NCBI RefSeq assembly: GCF_019880365.1
Contig: NZ_CP082271.1
Coordinates: 2,356,001-2,420,000, forward strand
Length of the DNA stretch: 64,000 nt
Direction of reading: 5' to 3'
Origin: Pseudomonas sp. DNDY-54
GTDB taxonomy: Bacteria; Pseudomonadota; Gammaproteobacteria; Pseudomonadales; Pseudomonadaceae
The notes beneath the pieces were generated by a model. The model did no database searches. It saw only the letters and a list, made by a program, of their open reading frames with translations, and had not been told where the DNA came from. Below are positions 34,403 through 43,670 of the stretch, piece by piece (within the stretch, counting starts at the first letter, position 1; each line of letters starts with the position of its first letter). The translations under genes were made by a program, and so were the position numbers.

Positions 34403-37400
34403 TCAGCTGGCTACAGTGCTCCCTTTGTCCATCCTGGTCTGCAGGTTGCTTCCATCGCCGCCGTAGTCCACGTGCTCGACATCATCGAAGCCTGGCGACG
34501 GGAGATATCCGCCGTCGGCGAAGAACTCGTATTCCTCCTTGCGGAAGTCGAAGATGGATTCGTCATCGGGCGCGTCGCGTTGCCCATAGTTGTACATGTA
34601 GGCGTCAAGAAACTCATACCGCTCCAAGCCGTCCTCTGTGAGCAACCCCTGCTTATCCAGATCGGCAAACAATTGCTGCAGGTCGTCGCGGTGGGCATCC
34701 ATGCGATTGTTGTGCTTGATGTCCTCAACAATGAGGAACGGCGTCAACGCTACCGTTAACGCCGCGCCTATCCAGAGCAGCGGTGCCGCAATAGCCCGGG
34801 CCGCATTGGAACCGAGAAGCGCGGCCATTTGCGCACCGCCACCTGCGAAGTTGAACGCGCCTGCTGCGACAGTGATCGCACCCTGCGCCACCGCCACCTT
34901 GTCATTGCTGGCCAGCCCGGATTTGATCTTCAGCCCGCCAAGCACGATATCTGCCACGCCCGTGAAGGTGTTGGCGCCAGCGTCCATTACCCGCAGGAAT
35001 GCCGAGACGCTTCGGCTCGTGGGCGTGCTGCCATTCAATCCCGGGTTTTTGGCGAAACCGTCGCGGAAACCGTCGTTGAGCTGCGTCCACTGCTCCCGTG
35101 TAAGCTCGAGTTTTTTGGCCAGCTTGTCCTGCGAATCGATGGGCGTGGCTTCGACCGCGTTGCTGAAGTCGGTAAGAAGCTTATGCAGATCCCCTTCGAT
35201 CAGCCCCATGTTACGACCGGCACCACCGGGTGCATCCTTGCCGAAAATCTGCGGCAGCGACTTGTCCAGCCCCAGCATCTGATTGACGTGAGTGCCGCGA
35301 ACGCTATCGATGATATTGCTGCCCAGGTTGACGAAGTGCTGCCCAGCACCCAGCACGCTGACGAAATCCTTCGCGATTGCCAGTCGCTCTTCGGGGGTGT
35401 CCGCGAGCGTGCCGCCCTTACCGGCAATCTGGTAGATGCCCGAAGCCAGTGAAATCAGCCCCCCTGCTGAACCGAGCGCACCGTTGCCGTTGAGCTCAGT
35501 GATCGTCTTGAGCATGCTGCCGTGGGCACCCTCACCGAGGGTCTTGTAGATATCCTTGCCCATGACCTTGTTGATGTCGGCATCGGTAACGGTGCCATTC
35601 TTGGCAAACGTCGCGCCCAGCTCTTTCAAGGCTTCGCCGAACGCCTTCGCGGTCTGCTTGTTGCCCAGAAACTCCTGCACGAATCGCTCGGTTTCCACCG
35701 TGCGACGGGTCATGTCGACGCCACCTTTTTTCAGCGCGGTGAGCAGCGTCTTGATGGTGTCCTGCGTGGCGAGCACCGTGTTTTCATCATTGATGCCTGA
35801 CGGGTCGGCAAGCAGCTTGTCGAGGTCGATCGTGGTCGCATCGATCATCATGTGCTGCGAAAACTGTGCAGCTTTTTCCGGATCGAATGCGGCAAGCGAG
35901 GCGTACATCTTGCCTATATCGTCTTGCGCCAAGCTGTCCTTCTTGTCGGTCTTCAACTCAGCGATGTAGCGCGAATACTCCTCGGAAAACGCCATCTTCT
36001 CTAGCTTCTCCAGCACCGCGTCCTTGTCGGGCAACGCATCGAGCGCCTTGCTCTGCTGGGCCTGGAAATCTTTCTGCACGCTTTCGGAGCCAAACAGTGC
36101 TTTCGTTTGCTCGTCGAGCTTTTTCCCATCGATGATCGAGGCGAAATCTTCACCGTTGACCTTGGCCGTGCTCTGGCCCTTCGACATGTCCAACGTCACC
36201 ATATTCAGGCCGTTCTCCTTGGCAGCCTGGGCCCGCAACGCGTTGTATAGCTTGGCTCGGTCGTCGTCCTTGCCAATGCTGCCGTTGCTGATACCGGTCT
36301 TCCAGTCGTTTACCAGGTTCTGCCAGGTCAGCTCGCCGACGGTGAGCTTGCGATTCTTGTCGTTCGGATCCGCCGTGGTGGTTTCCAGCGCGATGACATC
36401 CGTTTCGCTCATCAACGGCAGGCCGGCGCTTCTGCGTTCGAAATCCTGCCGGCTGGCGTCCGTCTGCTCGGGGCCTTTGAGGCTGGCGAAACCGTACTTG
36501 CCGAAATCCTGCAACCGCCCCGCTTCGGTGCCGTGCCTGGCCTCGCCGTCCTTGGTGATCCCGTCGATGCTGCCGTTTCCTACATCGCCGCCTGTGATCG
36601 TCTTGCCATCGGCATCATGCGTCTCGATGTGCTTGAGCACCTGGGACGCCCTGTAAGCAGCGTCGGCGTCCTTCTCGAAGTCGCCAACCTGTTCTTTCAG
36701 CCGATCCTTGATGCCGCTCTGGTTACCGAGGTTCTTGAGCAGCGGGTCGCTATCGATAATGTCTTTGGCCGAACGTTTGTCGTTGTCAGGCCGCTCCCAG
36801 ACGATACCGAGCTTTTCCGCCTGCTCCCGAGCGCTCTTGTCATCACCGACCGACGCTGAATCCTTGAGCTTGCCCTTGAGATGGGAAAAACCATACTTGC
36901 CGAAATCCTGCAGGCGACCCGCCTCGGTTCCGTTTCTCGCTTCGCCGCTTTTGGTAAAGCCATCCACGCGGCCGTTAGCGACATCTCTTCCGGCAATGAC
37001 CTTGCCATCACCATCCAGTGTCTCGATGTGCTCGAGCACCTGTACGGCTCGATAGGCGGCGTCTGCGTCCTTCTCGAAATCACCGACCCGCTCCTTGAGC
37101 ATGTCCTTCACGCCGCTCTGATTGCCCAAATTCCTGAGCAGCGGGTTGCCATCGATGATGTCGCGGGCTGAGCAATCATCTCCGTCTGGGCGCTCCCACT
37201 CAATGCCGACTGCTTCGGCGTCATCACGGGCTTTGGGGTCATTGCCTGCCGAACTCACGTTATTGAGCTCGCCCTTGAGGTGCGAGAAGCCGTACTTCCC
37301 AAAGTCCTGAAGGCGGCCCGCTTCGGTGCCATGCCTTGCGTCGCCACCCTTGGTGAAACCGTCCACCCTGCAGTTGTTCACGTCGTCACTGGCGATGCGA

Positions 37401-37705
37401 TTACCGCGTTCGTCCAGCTTCTCGATGTGCTCCAGCACCCTCGCTGCCCGATACGCAGCGTCGGCATCCCTATCGAAGTCGCCAACGCGTTTCTTCAGTT
37501 GGTCCTTTACGCCGCTCTGGTTACCGAGATTCTTCAGCAATGGGTTGTCGTCGATGATTTCCCTTGCCGAACGGCCATCGCCCTTAGGCCTTGTCCAATG
37601 GATGCCCGCATTTCTCGCCTGCTCCGCCGCCTGCTCCCACGCTTGCGAACCGCCGCCGTTGGCGTTTGAACTTGGCCCAGCACTGGAGGTAGCTTTTATG
37701 CTCAT
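34403..37705 (-). CDS. HrpF/HrpK/NolX-like type III translocator protein with three N-terminal repeats
   Basis: 1100 residues. Three repeats of ~131 residues start near 34, 165 and 296, each with DNPLLKNLGNQSGVKD, GDFEKDADAAYRAxxVLEHIE, DVxNGxVDGFTK and GTEAGRLQDFGKYGF. HrpF/NolX proteins of plant-associated bacteria carry similar repeats; HrpK of P. syringae shares the general plan. The C-terminal third has a hydrophobic stretch (~residues 940-1010, GAAQ/LLWIGAALTVALTPFLIVE region) that would suit membrane insertion of a translocon. No signal peptide. ATG at 37705 has AAAGGAAC upstream. No type III apparatus, chaperone or effector genes lie in this window, so its export route is unknown. Confidence 0.8.
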   Translation of the reverse strand: MSIKATSSAGPSSNANGGGSQAWEQAAEQARNAGIHWTRPKGDGRSAREIIDDNPLLKNLGNQSGVKDQLKKRVGDFDRDADAAYRAARVLEHIEKLDERGNRIASDDVNNCRVDGFTKGGDARHGTEAGRLQDFGKYGFSHLKGELNNVSSAGNDPKARDDAEAVGIEWERPDGDDCSARDIIDGNPLLRNLGNQSGVKDMLKERVGDFEKDADAAYRAVQVLEHIETLDGDGKVIAGRDVANGRVDGFTKSGEARNGTEAGRLQDFGKYGFSHLKGKLKDSASVGDDKSAREQAEKLGIVWERPDNDKRSAKDIIDSDPLLKNLGNQSGIKDRLKEQVGDFEKDADAAYRASQVLKHIETHDADGKTITGGDVGNGSIDGITKDGEARHGTEAGRLQDFGKYGFASLKGPEQTDASRQDFERRSAGLPLMSETDVIALETTTADPNDKNRKLTVGELTWQNLVNDWKTGISNGSIGKDDDRAKLYNALRAQAAKENGLNMVTLDMSKGQSTAKVNGEDFASIIDGKKLDEQTKALFGSESVQKDFQAQQSKALDALPDKDAVLEKLEKMAFSEEYSRYIAELKTDKKDSLAQDDIGKMYASLAAFDPEKAAQFSQHMMIDATTIDLDKLLADPSGINDENTVLATQDTIKTLLTALKKGGVDMTRRTVETERFVQEFLGNKQTAKAFGEALKELGATFAKNGTVTDADINKVMGKDIYKTLGEGAHGSMLKTITELNGNGALGSAGGLISLASGIYQIAGKGGTLADTPEERLAIAKDFVSVLGAGQHFVNLGSNIIDSVRGTHVNQMLGLDKSLPQIFGKDAPGGAGRNMGLIEGDLHKLLTDFSNAVEATPIDSQDKLAKKLELTREQWTQLNDGFRDGFAKNPGLNGSTPTSRSVSAFLRVMDAGANTFTGVADIVLGGLKIKSGLASNDKVAVAQGAITVAAGAFNFAGGGAQMAALLGSNAARAIAAPLLWIGAALTVALTPFLIVEDIKHNNRMDAHRDDLQQLFADLDKQGLLTEDGLERYEFLDAYMYNYGQRDAPDDESIFDFRKEEYEFFADGGYLPSPGFDDVEHVDYGGDGSNLQTRMDKGSTVAS

Positions 37706-37984
37706 TAGCTGTTCCTTTCTTGAAGCACCAGAAAAAGTACAGTGACCACATGAACTCGCGTGGGCCAGGCGCAGAGTTGCTACTGGTTTGGGGCAGCTAT
37801 TGCCGCCTCTCCATGAGAACTCTCAACGGTGAAAATACGATGACAGTGAATTGACCATCAGCGCCGTTGGGGTTGGCAGCCATGGCAAACCTTCCGAGGA
37901 CCGCTGAGACCCTTCGACCTGGTTCGTCGTGTTATGGGTATTCGCGTACTGAAAGGGCATCTACAACACGGGTACGCTTTCTGC

Positions 37985-38290
37985 TCAACCGCGGACGCAA
38001 CAGAGCCGGTCGATGCTTCGGGCCGTCGAAACCTCCTCCCCGTCCTGCTCGACATCGTCGTGGTGGTAGCTCAGCCCGACACTCAGTTGCTGCCAGTGGT
38101 AGGCGCTCTGCAACAGCACACCCTGCGTCTGCAGCGTCCGCCCGTTCACATCGAGATTGGGACGGCCGCTCGGATCGTAGATCGCATCCCGAACGCGGTT
38201 GTCATTTCCCCGCCGGCGAGCGGCTTCCTCGCGCGACAAAATGTTCGGGGCTCACGCTTTCCTCGAAGGTCAACTTCGTCCCAATAGCAA
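37985..38290 (-). pseudogene. Remnant of an outer-membrane (TonB-receptor-like) protein
   Basis: A ~95-residue fragment: TKLTFEESVSP, then after a 1-bp shift near 38242 NILSREEAARRRGNDNRVRD and AYHWQQLSVGLSYHHDD. The phrases resemble the barrel of TonB-dependent receptors, but the fragment is too short for a family call. It has no start, no plug domain and no terminal strand, so it is a relic. Confidence 0.5.
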
Positions 38291-38588
38291 GGGCAGCAAA
38301 ACTGCCCGCGGACTATCGCACCTTGGCATCTGGCGGCTACGAGATTGGCGCAGCCTGAGGAAAACTCAGCCAGTCAGACCGCTCCTACCTGTCGGTCAGC
38401 ATCGATGACCTGTCCTACCGGCAACTGTCTACGCCACGGCTGCCACTCGCCGATCTGGAGCCGAAAACCGAGTAATGGGGAACAGCGACCTGCCCCCGGA
38501 GGGTGCTTCGATACTGAAAGCCGCATGGCACCAATCAAGACGGATCGGGCCGAGGCTTACCAAAACGTTTGACGACGAGGCTACGATC

Positions 38589-38878
38589 CGGGTCAAGGTC
38601 TGCATGAGTACGGCGGAGCGGCGCAGCCCAACTGGACATAGGCAATCCCTTCGGCAATATCACGTCTTGCTTGGTCAATTCGATCGCGTTGCGCATCAGA
38701 GAAAACAACTCGATTCATTCAATCGAATGGCCGATACCGCCCCGAACGCGGTTCAATACGGCGCGACACCGTTTGGGGAAACACGAGGATGCGCTCGAAC
38801 GCGCAGACAACATGAACACAGCGCTGGGGTTAGCGAGCCTGTCAGCAGAGGTTCCGGCTGCTCATTCAGCTCCAAATT
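38589..38878. repeat. Diverged direct repeat, copy 2
   Basis: Partner of 25941-26215 in the same orientation, with several 17-20-bp blocks in common. It ends 80 bp from the 3' end of the second curlin-repeat gene. The two copies bracket 12.4 kb that includes the first curlin gene, the FabF/thioesterase/TetR group and the HrpF-like gene. Confidence 0.75.
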
Positions 38879-38957
38879 AGTCCTGAGTTCACGGGTTGGA
38901 ATGCGCTGCGAGCAGCCTCAAGCGCACCCCAACGGTTTCCGCAATTTGCGGAGTGGT

Positions 38958-39993
38958 TTAGTTCTGGAAAACGCTGGCTACGTTTCCATTACCGTTCTGA
39001 ACGATGCTGGCAGTATTCCCCTCAAGCGATTGAGATTGTCTGAGCAAGACCTGATTGGCGTTACCGATTTGGCTGATCGCTGCCTGATGGGCATAAAGGT
39101 CTTGGTAGGCATCGATCTGGTTGTCTGAACCAACCTGAGCGATATCCAGGCTGTTATTGTTACCAGCCTGCGAGGTAACGACAGAGTTGTAGTTGCCTTG
39201 GGAATAGCCCGTTAGGCTGCTGTTCTGCCCGGTAATACCAGCGTCGAGCTGGTTTCCTATACCCTGCTGTTTGTACTCAAGGGTGCTGTAGCTGCTACCG
39301 GACCTGATCGCTGCGCTGTTGGCATCACCCACTTGAGTAAGAAACACGTCGCCGGCCGGGTATCGCCCCGAGTACTGGTAGATATCAGCCTGGTTGGCAA
39401 TACCGGTCTGATCTACAACGGCGAATCCACCGCCGATTCCAGTGCTGATCTGCTCGAGCCGAACCAGGTTGGTCGTGCCAGTCTGCCGGACCTGTGCGGT
39501 GCTAAATCCGGACTGATCCACCTCAACGGTGTTGCCTTGACCAATCGAAACGACGTTGATCTCATTCCCCACCCATGTCTGCTTGGCATCAAGCCGGTTA
39601 CCCGCTCCCTCCTGTCGGATGGTCGCTGTTACCGATAGCTCGTCTCGATACTCATGCTGCTTGAGCGTGACAACGTTGGATGCTCCGGTCTGGTATATCT
39701 CTGGCCATCCCAGGACGGTTCCCGTTCACCTGGTAGACCTCGGCGGAATTGAACGTCCCGACTTGTTCGATGCTCGCCTGCCCAGCCTCGCGGCTCGTGC
39801 CTGATTGATCAGTGATCGCATCGTTCGCTGTGCCGTTCTGCAAAATGAATGAGCTTTGCATGACGCCACTTTGCGTCTGTTCCGCGCGGTTCTCTGTCCC
39901 GATCTGCTCGACCTCGGCCATATGTTCATTGGCCAGTAAACTGCCGCTTACCGCGAGCAAAAGCGCTGCAGATAAAAGAGTGGTCTTGGACAT
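38958..39993 (-). pseudogene. Curlin-repeat protein gene interrupted by a 1-bp frameshift
   Basis: The N-terminal part (39993 to ~39710) has AGGAGA before the ATG, a signal peptide (MSKTTLLSAALLLAVSGSLLANE) and curlin repeats up to VYQVNGNRPG; the rest (to 38958) continues in another frame with WPEIYQTGASN and repeats such as VGDANSAAIRSG. Taking one base out of the GGG run (plus-strand CCC at 39709-39711) restores one ~344-residue protein with an unbroken Q-x-G-x2-N repeat pattern. So it is a recently broken gene, a phase-variable one, or carries a sequence error. Paralogue of the gene at 26326. Confidence 0.75.
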
Positions 39994-40311
39994 TGCAATC
40001 TCCTATTCGCATTGGGTTGGGCTCCGAACAACCAGGCGAAGCTAACCAATGAGTGTTGTCGCTCAGTTCAGGTCGCGAAATAGGTAGGAAGAACTAAACG
40101 GCAGCCGATAGGGATTAGCTCTGCGACCCTTAGGGGCTGGCTCAGTGGATCGAGGAGGCCACTGGGATTGTGGAAAGATGTCTGCGGTTCGGGGCTCTAC
40201 TACTAATCCGGAGCGTTCAATCTGACGACAATGCCGCCGCCGAAGCTCTCGGTCCCAAGCAGTACCTGTGTAATCTTCTGATGGAGTCTAGTGCGGGCGG
40301 CCCGGTTTATT
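39994..40311. other. Intergenic between azlD and the curlin-repeat gene
   Basis: 318 bp. The 3' side carries the promoter and ribosome site of the curlin gene; I see no other feature. Confidence 0.4.
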
Positions 40312-40614
40312 TCAAGTCACAAGCACAAAATAAAGAGCGGTTCCAATCCCCGCGGCCGTGATCAATCCAAAGAGATTTAGCAAGGCTATGGCTGCGACCA
40401 CGCCAAGCGAGACCAGAGCGGCAATTGGCTCTTGCAACGCTTCGGTATATACGATGTAGACGGCGAAATTGATAAACACCGCAACAGGAAGGACACGCTC
40501 TAGATAGCGCTGGCTTTCATAGCCCAATCTCACTGTGATGAATACAGGAAGAATACGTACTAGGCAGCTCGTAACAAACAAAGCAGCGATGGCAACTTCG
40601 GTCTGCTGACTCAT
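40312..40614 (-). CDS. azlD: AzlD family transporter subunit
   Basis: About 100 residues with three to four hydrophobic spans (IAALFVTSCLVRILPVFI, VLPVAVFINFAVYIVYTEAL, LVSLGVVAAIALLNLFGL), the small AzlD subunit of branched-chain amino-acid exporters. Its ATG overlaps the azlC stop by 4 bp (ATGA). Last gene of the radical SAM peptide operon. With AzlC it would export a branched-chain amino acid or a modified analogue. Confidence 0.88.
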   Translation of the reverse strand: MSQQTEVAIAALFVTSCLVRILPVFITVRLGYESQRYLERVLPVAVFINFAVYIVYTEALQEPIAALVSLGVVAAIALLNLFGLITAAGIGTALYFVLVT

Positions 40615-41351
40615 AGTTTTGCCCAACCTAGGATGGCGGTAGCAACCAATATGCTAGGTATCCAGAAATAGTGAGCACCGATCAGATTGATCAATAGCAG
40701 GGCGACGCCTACGCACAATCCGGACGCTGCAAGTAAACCGGAACGATCGCGCGGATCGCTCTGCGAAAGCAACAACCTGGACCGGAGCTGACACACGGAT
40801 AGATACATAAGAACAACACTTGCTGGGAAACCTAGATTTACACCCTCACCAAACCACTCTCCCGGAATGAACTGGCCGAGCAGCGCGCCAAGCAAGCCTG
40901 ACGCCACCCACGCCCCGAAAATCACTGCTCGTATCAGAAAAGCTGATCGCCGACTGTCGGACTCCTCCTCTGTCGCATACGCTTCATCGCCTAGCATATG
41001 AGCAACAAATGCCCGTTTTGTAACGGATCGCGGCAGGCGGCTTGCTGAGGCATAAGCGATCGGAAGATACCGGCTGTTGATTGAGGCGGTGACGAGCAAC
41101 ATCGTTAAAAAGCCGGCGTTGGCGTCGACTAGCGGCAGCAGCGCAAACTGGCCGCTTCCGGAAAACCCCAGCGCACTTACCGCGAGAATTTCCAGCAAGG
41201 TCCAGTCAGCTCGTGCAGCAAGCACACCAAACAGCATGCTCACCGGAACGATTGCCAGAGCCGTTGGAGTAACTCGGTGAAGGGCAGTCACGCGCTCACC
41301 ATCACGTTGCAAGCTTGCGGCCCTGCTGAAAAGACTCAGGACGTTTCTCAT
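40611..41351 (-). CDS. azlC: AzlC family amino-acid exporter subunit
   Basis: 246 residues, multi-span membrane protein with the AzlC features: VPVSMLFGVLAARADWTLLEILAVSALGFSGSGQFALLPL at the N-terminus, INSRYLPIAYASASRLP, and a conserved HMLGDEAYA stretch. AzlC/AzlD pairs export branched-chain amino acids and analogues such as azaleucine. Its start overlaps the dioxygenase stop by 4 bp, showing it belongs to the same operon as the peptide maturation genes. Confidence 0.9.
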   Translation of the reverse strand: MRNVLSLFSRAASLQRDGERVTALHRVTPTALAIVPVSMLFGVLAARADWTLLEILAVSALGFSGSGQFALLPLVDANAGFLTMLLVTASINSRYLPIAYASASRLPRSVTKRAFVAHMLGDEAYATEEESDSRRSAFLIRAVIFGAWVASGLLGALLGQFIPGEWFGEGVNLGFPASVVLMYLSVCQLRSRLLLSQSDPRDRSGLLAASGLCVGVALLLINLIGAHYFWIPSILVATAILGWAKL

Positions 41352-42088
41352 TTGACCTCTGACGCCATTGCCAGTTTTTCATGAACTCGACCGTATGCAC
41401 GATTCTCCCAATGGTTGACTTCAATCACCCAGATGTCTCGAAAACCGGCTTCTCCCTCGACGGGCTCAATATTAGTCGCGTAATGGATGTATCGCTCATC
41501 ATCAATGATGATGGCCTGATTCTCCTTTAATGTCTGTCGATGGACTACCTCATTCGATGTTGGATCAATGACTTGCGTCTCCCCCCCTTTGACGTTTGTT
41601 CGGCGAGCCACGGCAATTACGCTGTACTCATGTCCATCGCGATGTGGTCCTTCAGGTACGGTCACGCCGCGAAAGAGTTCGTTCGCCACCACCCGGATCT
41701 GATTGACGTTTATTTGAAACAGGTCCTTTTTACTTACCGGCAGAGTGTCAAGCACCCGACCAATAAGCGGTGAGGGATCTACCTCAAGCAACTCCCGATG
41801 TCTCGGTACTCCGCCAGCCTCAGCTAGCTTGATATAGCGCGCGGACTGGACATATTTTCTTTGAGGCAGCAAAGCGAATAGCCATTCACTCTCATCCCAG
41901 AACCCCATGTACTGAGAAAGGCGAATTTGTCGGAGCCGACTCGGGCTATGGCTGTCACGTGGGAGGTTCGCGAACGAGGCCTGGAAAATCTCAGACATGA
42001 CCGGCATATCAATTATGCAAAAGCCGTTCGTTAAAAACTCGTTATCAGCTGGCGTATCTTGTTGTAGTTGAACCGTGGCGGTGATCAT
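41348..42088 (-). CDS. Fe(II)/2-oxoglutarate-dependent dioxygenase (amino-acid hydroxylase type)
   Basis: 246 residues. The iron triad is visible as His149-x-Asp151 (PEGPHRDGHEYSV) and His202 (DDERYIHYATN), with Arg217 (GFRDIWVIEV) placed to bind 2-oxoglutarate. The layout fits the '2OG-Fe dioxygenase' family that includes the L-isoleucine 4-hydroxylase of Bacillus thuringiensis, which acts on free aliphatic amino acids. Start: the ATG at 42088 follows GAGAGAAAG; a TTG at 42106 that overlaps the maturase stop is possible. Between the radical SAM maturase and AzlC, so its substrate could be the peptide, a residue released from it, or a free amino acid. Confidence 0.85.
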   Translation of the reverse strand: MITATVQLQQDTPADNEFLTNGFCIIDMPVMSEIFQASFANLPRDSHSPSRLRQIRLSQYMGFWDESEWLFALLPQRKYVQSARYIKLAEAGGVPRHRELLEVDPSPLIGRVLDTLPVSKKDLFQINVNQIRVVANELFRGVTVPEGPHRDGHEYSVIAVARRTNVKGGETQVIDPTSNEVVHRQTLKENQAIIIDDERYIHYATNIEPVEGEAGFRDIWVIEVNHWENRAYGRVHEKLAMASEVK

Positions 42089-42102
42089 TTGCTTTCTCTC
42101 AA

Positions 42103-43599
42103 TCAAGCTGGCTGAAGATCGAAGGTGGCAATTTCATAGGGGCGAAGCGACTCAATGTGCTTTCGAGTGATTCCCCGATAAAAGTCGCAGGCGGAAGGTT
42201 CGACCGAGTCAACTGATGCGAACTTTTTCTCCAGAGGGCCCAGGCATAGCCCGCCACAAAATCCCTCGATCTCACATCCGCGGCAAAACTCCGGGTTATC
42301 TCTACGGAGGCCGGCATGCTTGAGATAAGGCTGTGAGTTCAGGATTTCGGCGCCATCCCGGATATCACCCAGGAGCGTTGATCCTGCCTTACACGCGAAC
42401 ACAGAACCATTTGGCTCAATGCTGAATTGCGCCCCTTTAGCAGAGCAATTCTTAAAGCCACGATAGGACACGCTGTCGAAGCCCAACATAACTTGAAAGA
42501 TTTGGTGCCAGTAACCAGTGAGCACCACGCCGCGTGTCCTCCCATACTCGACGACCTTCCAGAGGCGATCGACGATGTTCTGGGTCCCGAAATCTGAATA
42601 GAACGTAGGGTCAAAATCCACTACAACGCCAATCTCTCGTGCCCCTACGTCGACAGCAACATCCACGATCGAGTTATTGAAATCGCCCCAAGTTGAGGAA
42701 GTTAGCGCTGCATTGATAGCCACCCGGTTTCCAAACTTCTGGAGCGTTCGAAGCCCCTGCATCACGACGGGCGTGCTGTCATCACCGTTTTTAAGCGGTC
42801 TACTAGGGCTAGTCGGCGAGTCAAAGCTGACGCAAACAGCCACTTGGTACCTGGCGAATGCTTGAGCTACTTCGTCAGTGATTAGCGACCCGTTTGTAAC
42901 GGTCGAGTAATTGATCTTGACGCCATCACTTTCCCCATTGCCAAACCGTTCAAGCACAGTATGAATAGTCCGCCAGTTGAGCAGGGGTTCACCTCCGAAA
43001 AACTGGAGCATTACCTCATGCACGCCCTCTGAACGAGCCACAGCGAGGGCGGACTCGACATAGGCGATACCATCTGCCGGCTTCATCGATCTGTTCTTCG
43101 GGTCGTACTGATGATCAAAGCGCTCCTTCGAGGCATATATCGAGTCTTCGATGTTTACCTTTATTCCTTCACGGGCGATGAGCCTGGAGCTGTCAACTTT
43201 GTTGTATTCATCTTCTGCAGACATTTCCTTGCCCTGGACGCCTTCGAAGCAATACGTACAGCCGAAGTTGCAGGCATTGGCCAAAATCAACTGGATGATG
43301 TTGACCTTTTTTTCCAGCGGCGCAGGCTCACTCGGCATCCGAAGAGAACTGGCCGGTACGAGGATATGCCGAGCGATGAGCTGCTGGGTCAGTTCCTCTT
43401 CTCTTGTCTGAGCCTCGTCGGTCAAAATCGTCGCCTGTATCGGCCGCTGCTTACGGTACGTTTCAAGCAGCTCTTGGCCGGCATCGTCGAGAAAGAACAG
43501 TCCACCCAGGAGGCGGTGATAGGTTGCGTATCGATCACCTACGCGGTTTTGAATGACGTCGTCGGAGACAACGTAGAACTCCGTATCGAGCTGGTTCAC
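42103..43599 (-). CDS. Radical SAM/SPASM peptide maturase
   Basis: 498 residues. The N-terminal ~90 residues could be a peptide-recognition (RRE/PqqD-like) region. The radical SAM cluster motif is C110NFGCTYC117; GGEPLL at 202-207 follows. A SPASM domain with extra Fe-S clusters is shown by Cys385, 403, 439, 442, 448, 452 and 471, with the typical C-x2-C-x5-C-x3-C spacing from 439 to 452. Such enzymes modify ribosomal peptides through a 5'-deoxyadenosyl radical. GTG start at 43599 with a strong GGAGGGAG site. It starts 71 bp after the repeat peptide gene, its evident substrate. Confidence 0.93.
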   Translation of the reverse strand: MNQLDTEFYVVSDDVIQNRVGDRYATYHRLLGGLFFLDDAGQELLETYRKQRPIQATILTDEAQTREEELTQQLIARHILVPASSLRMPSEPAPLEKKVNIIQLILANACNFGCTYCFEGVQGKEMSAEDEYNKVDSSRLIAREGIKVNIEDSIYASKERFDHQYDPKNRSMKPADGIAYVESALAVARSEGVHEVMLQFFGGEPLLNWRTIHTVLERFGNGESDGVKINYSTVTNGSLITDEVAQAFARYQVAVCVSFDSPTSPSRPLKNGDDSTPVVMQGLRTLQKFGNRVAINAALTSSTWGDFNNSIVDVAVDVGAREIGVVVDFDPTFYSDFGTQNIVDRLWKVVEYGRTRGVVLTGYWHQIFQVMLGFDSVSYRGFKNCSAKGAQFSIEPNGSVFACKAGSTLLGDIRDGAEILNSQPYLKHAGLRRDNPEFCRGCEIEGFCGGLCLGPLEKKFASVDSVEPSACDFYRGITRKHIESLRPYEIATFDLQPA

Positions 43600-43638
43600 C
43601 TGGCTCCCTCCGTAATTGCGTTAACGATAGGTTCGAGA

Positions 43639-43664
43639 TGGCGGCGCATAACACGGCGCCGCCA
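43639..43664. promoter_or_regulatory. Stem-loop between the precursor peptide and the maturase
   Basis: Perfect 9-bp stem (TGGCGGCGC / GCGCCGCCA), 8-base loop, 6 bp after the precursor stop codon. In RiPP operons such a stem often lets most transcripts end or be stabilised after the precursor, giving more peptide than enzyme; that role is inference here. Confidence 0.6.
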
Positions 43665-43670
43665 AGGCTC

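Larger units (their letters stand above)
37706..38957. other. Gene-poor region with gene remnants
   Basis: 1.25 kb without an intact gene. It contains an outer-membrane-receptor-like fragment (37985-38290), an unrecognised + strand fragment ending in a stop near 38475, and repeat copy 2 (38589-38878). It looks like a decayed junction. Confidence 0.6.

Noticed and set aside
25941..38878. Insertion-sequence transposon bounded by the two diverged repeats
   Set aside because: No transposase or terminal inverted repeats seen, and the copies are too diverged for a recent composite element.
38475..39128. 217-residue plus-strand frame over repeat copy 2 and the curlin gene end
   Set aside because: No domain, runs antisense into curlin repeats; the matching frame is not kept in repeat copy 1.
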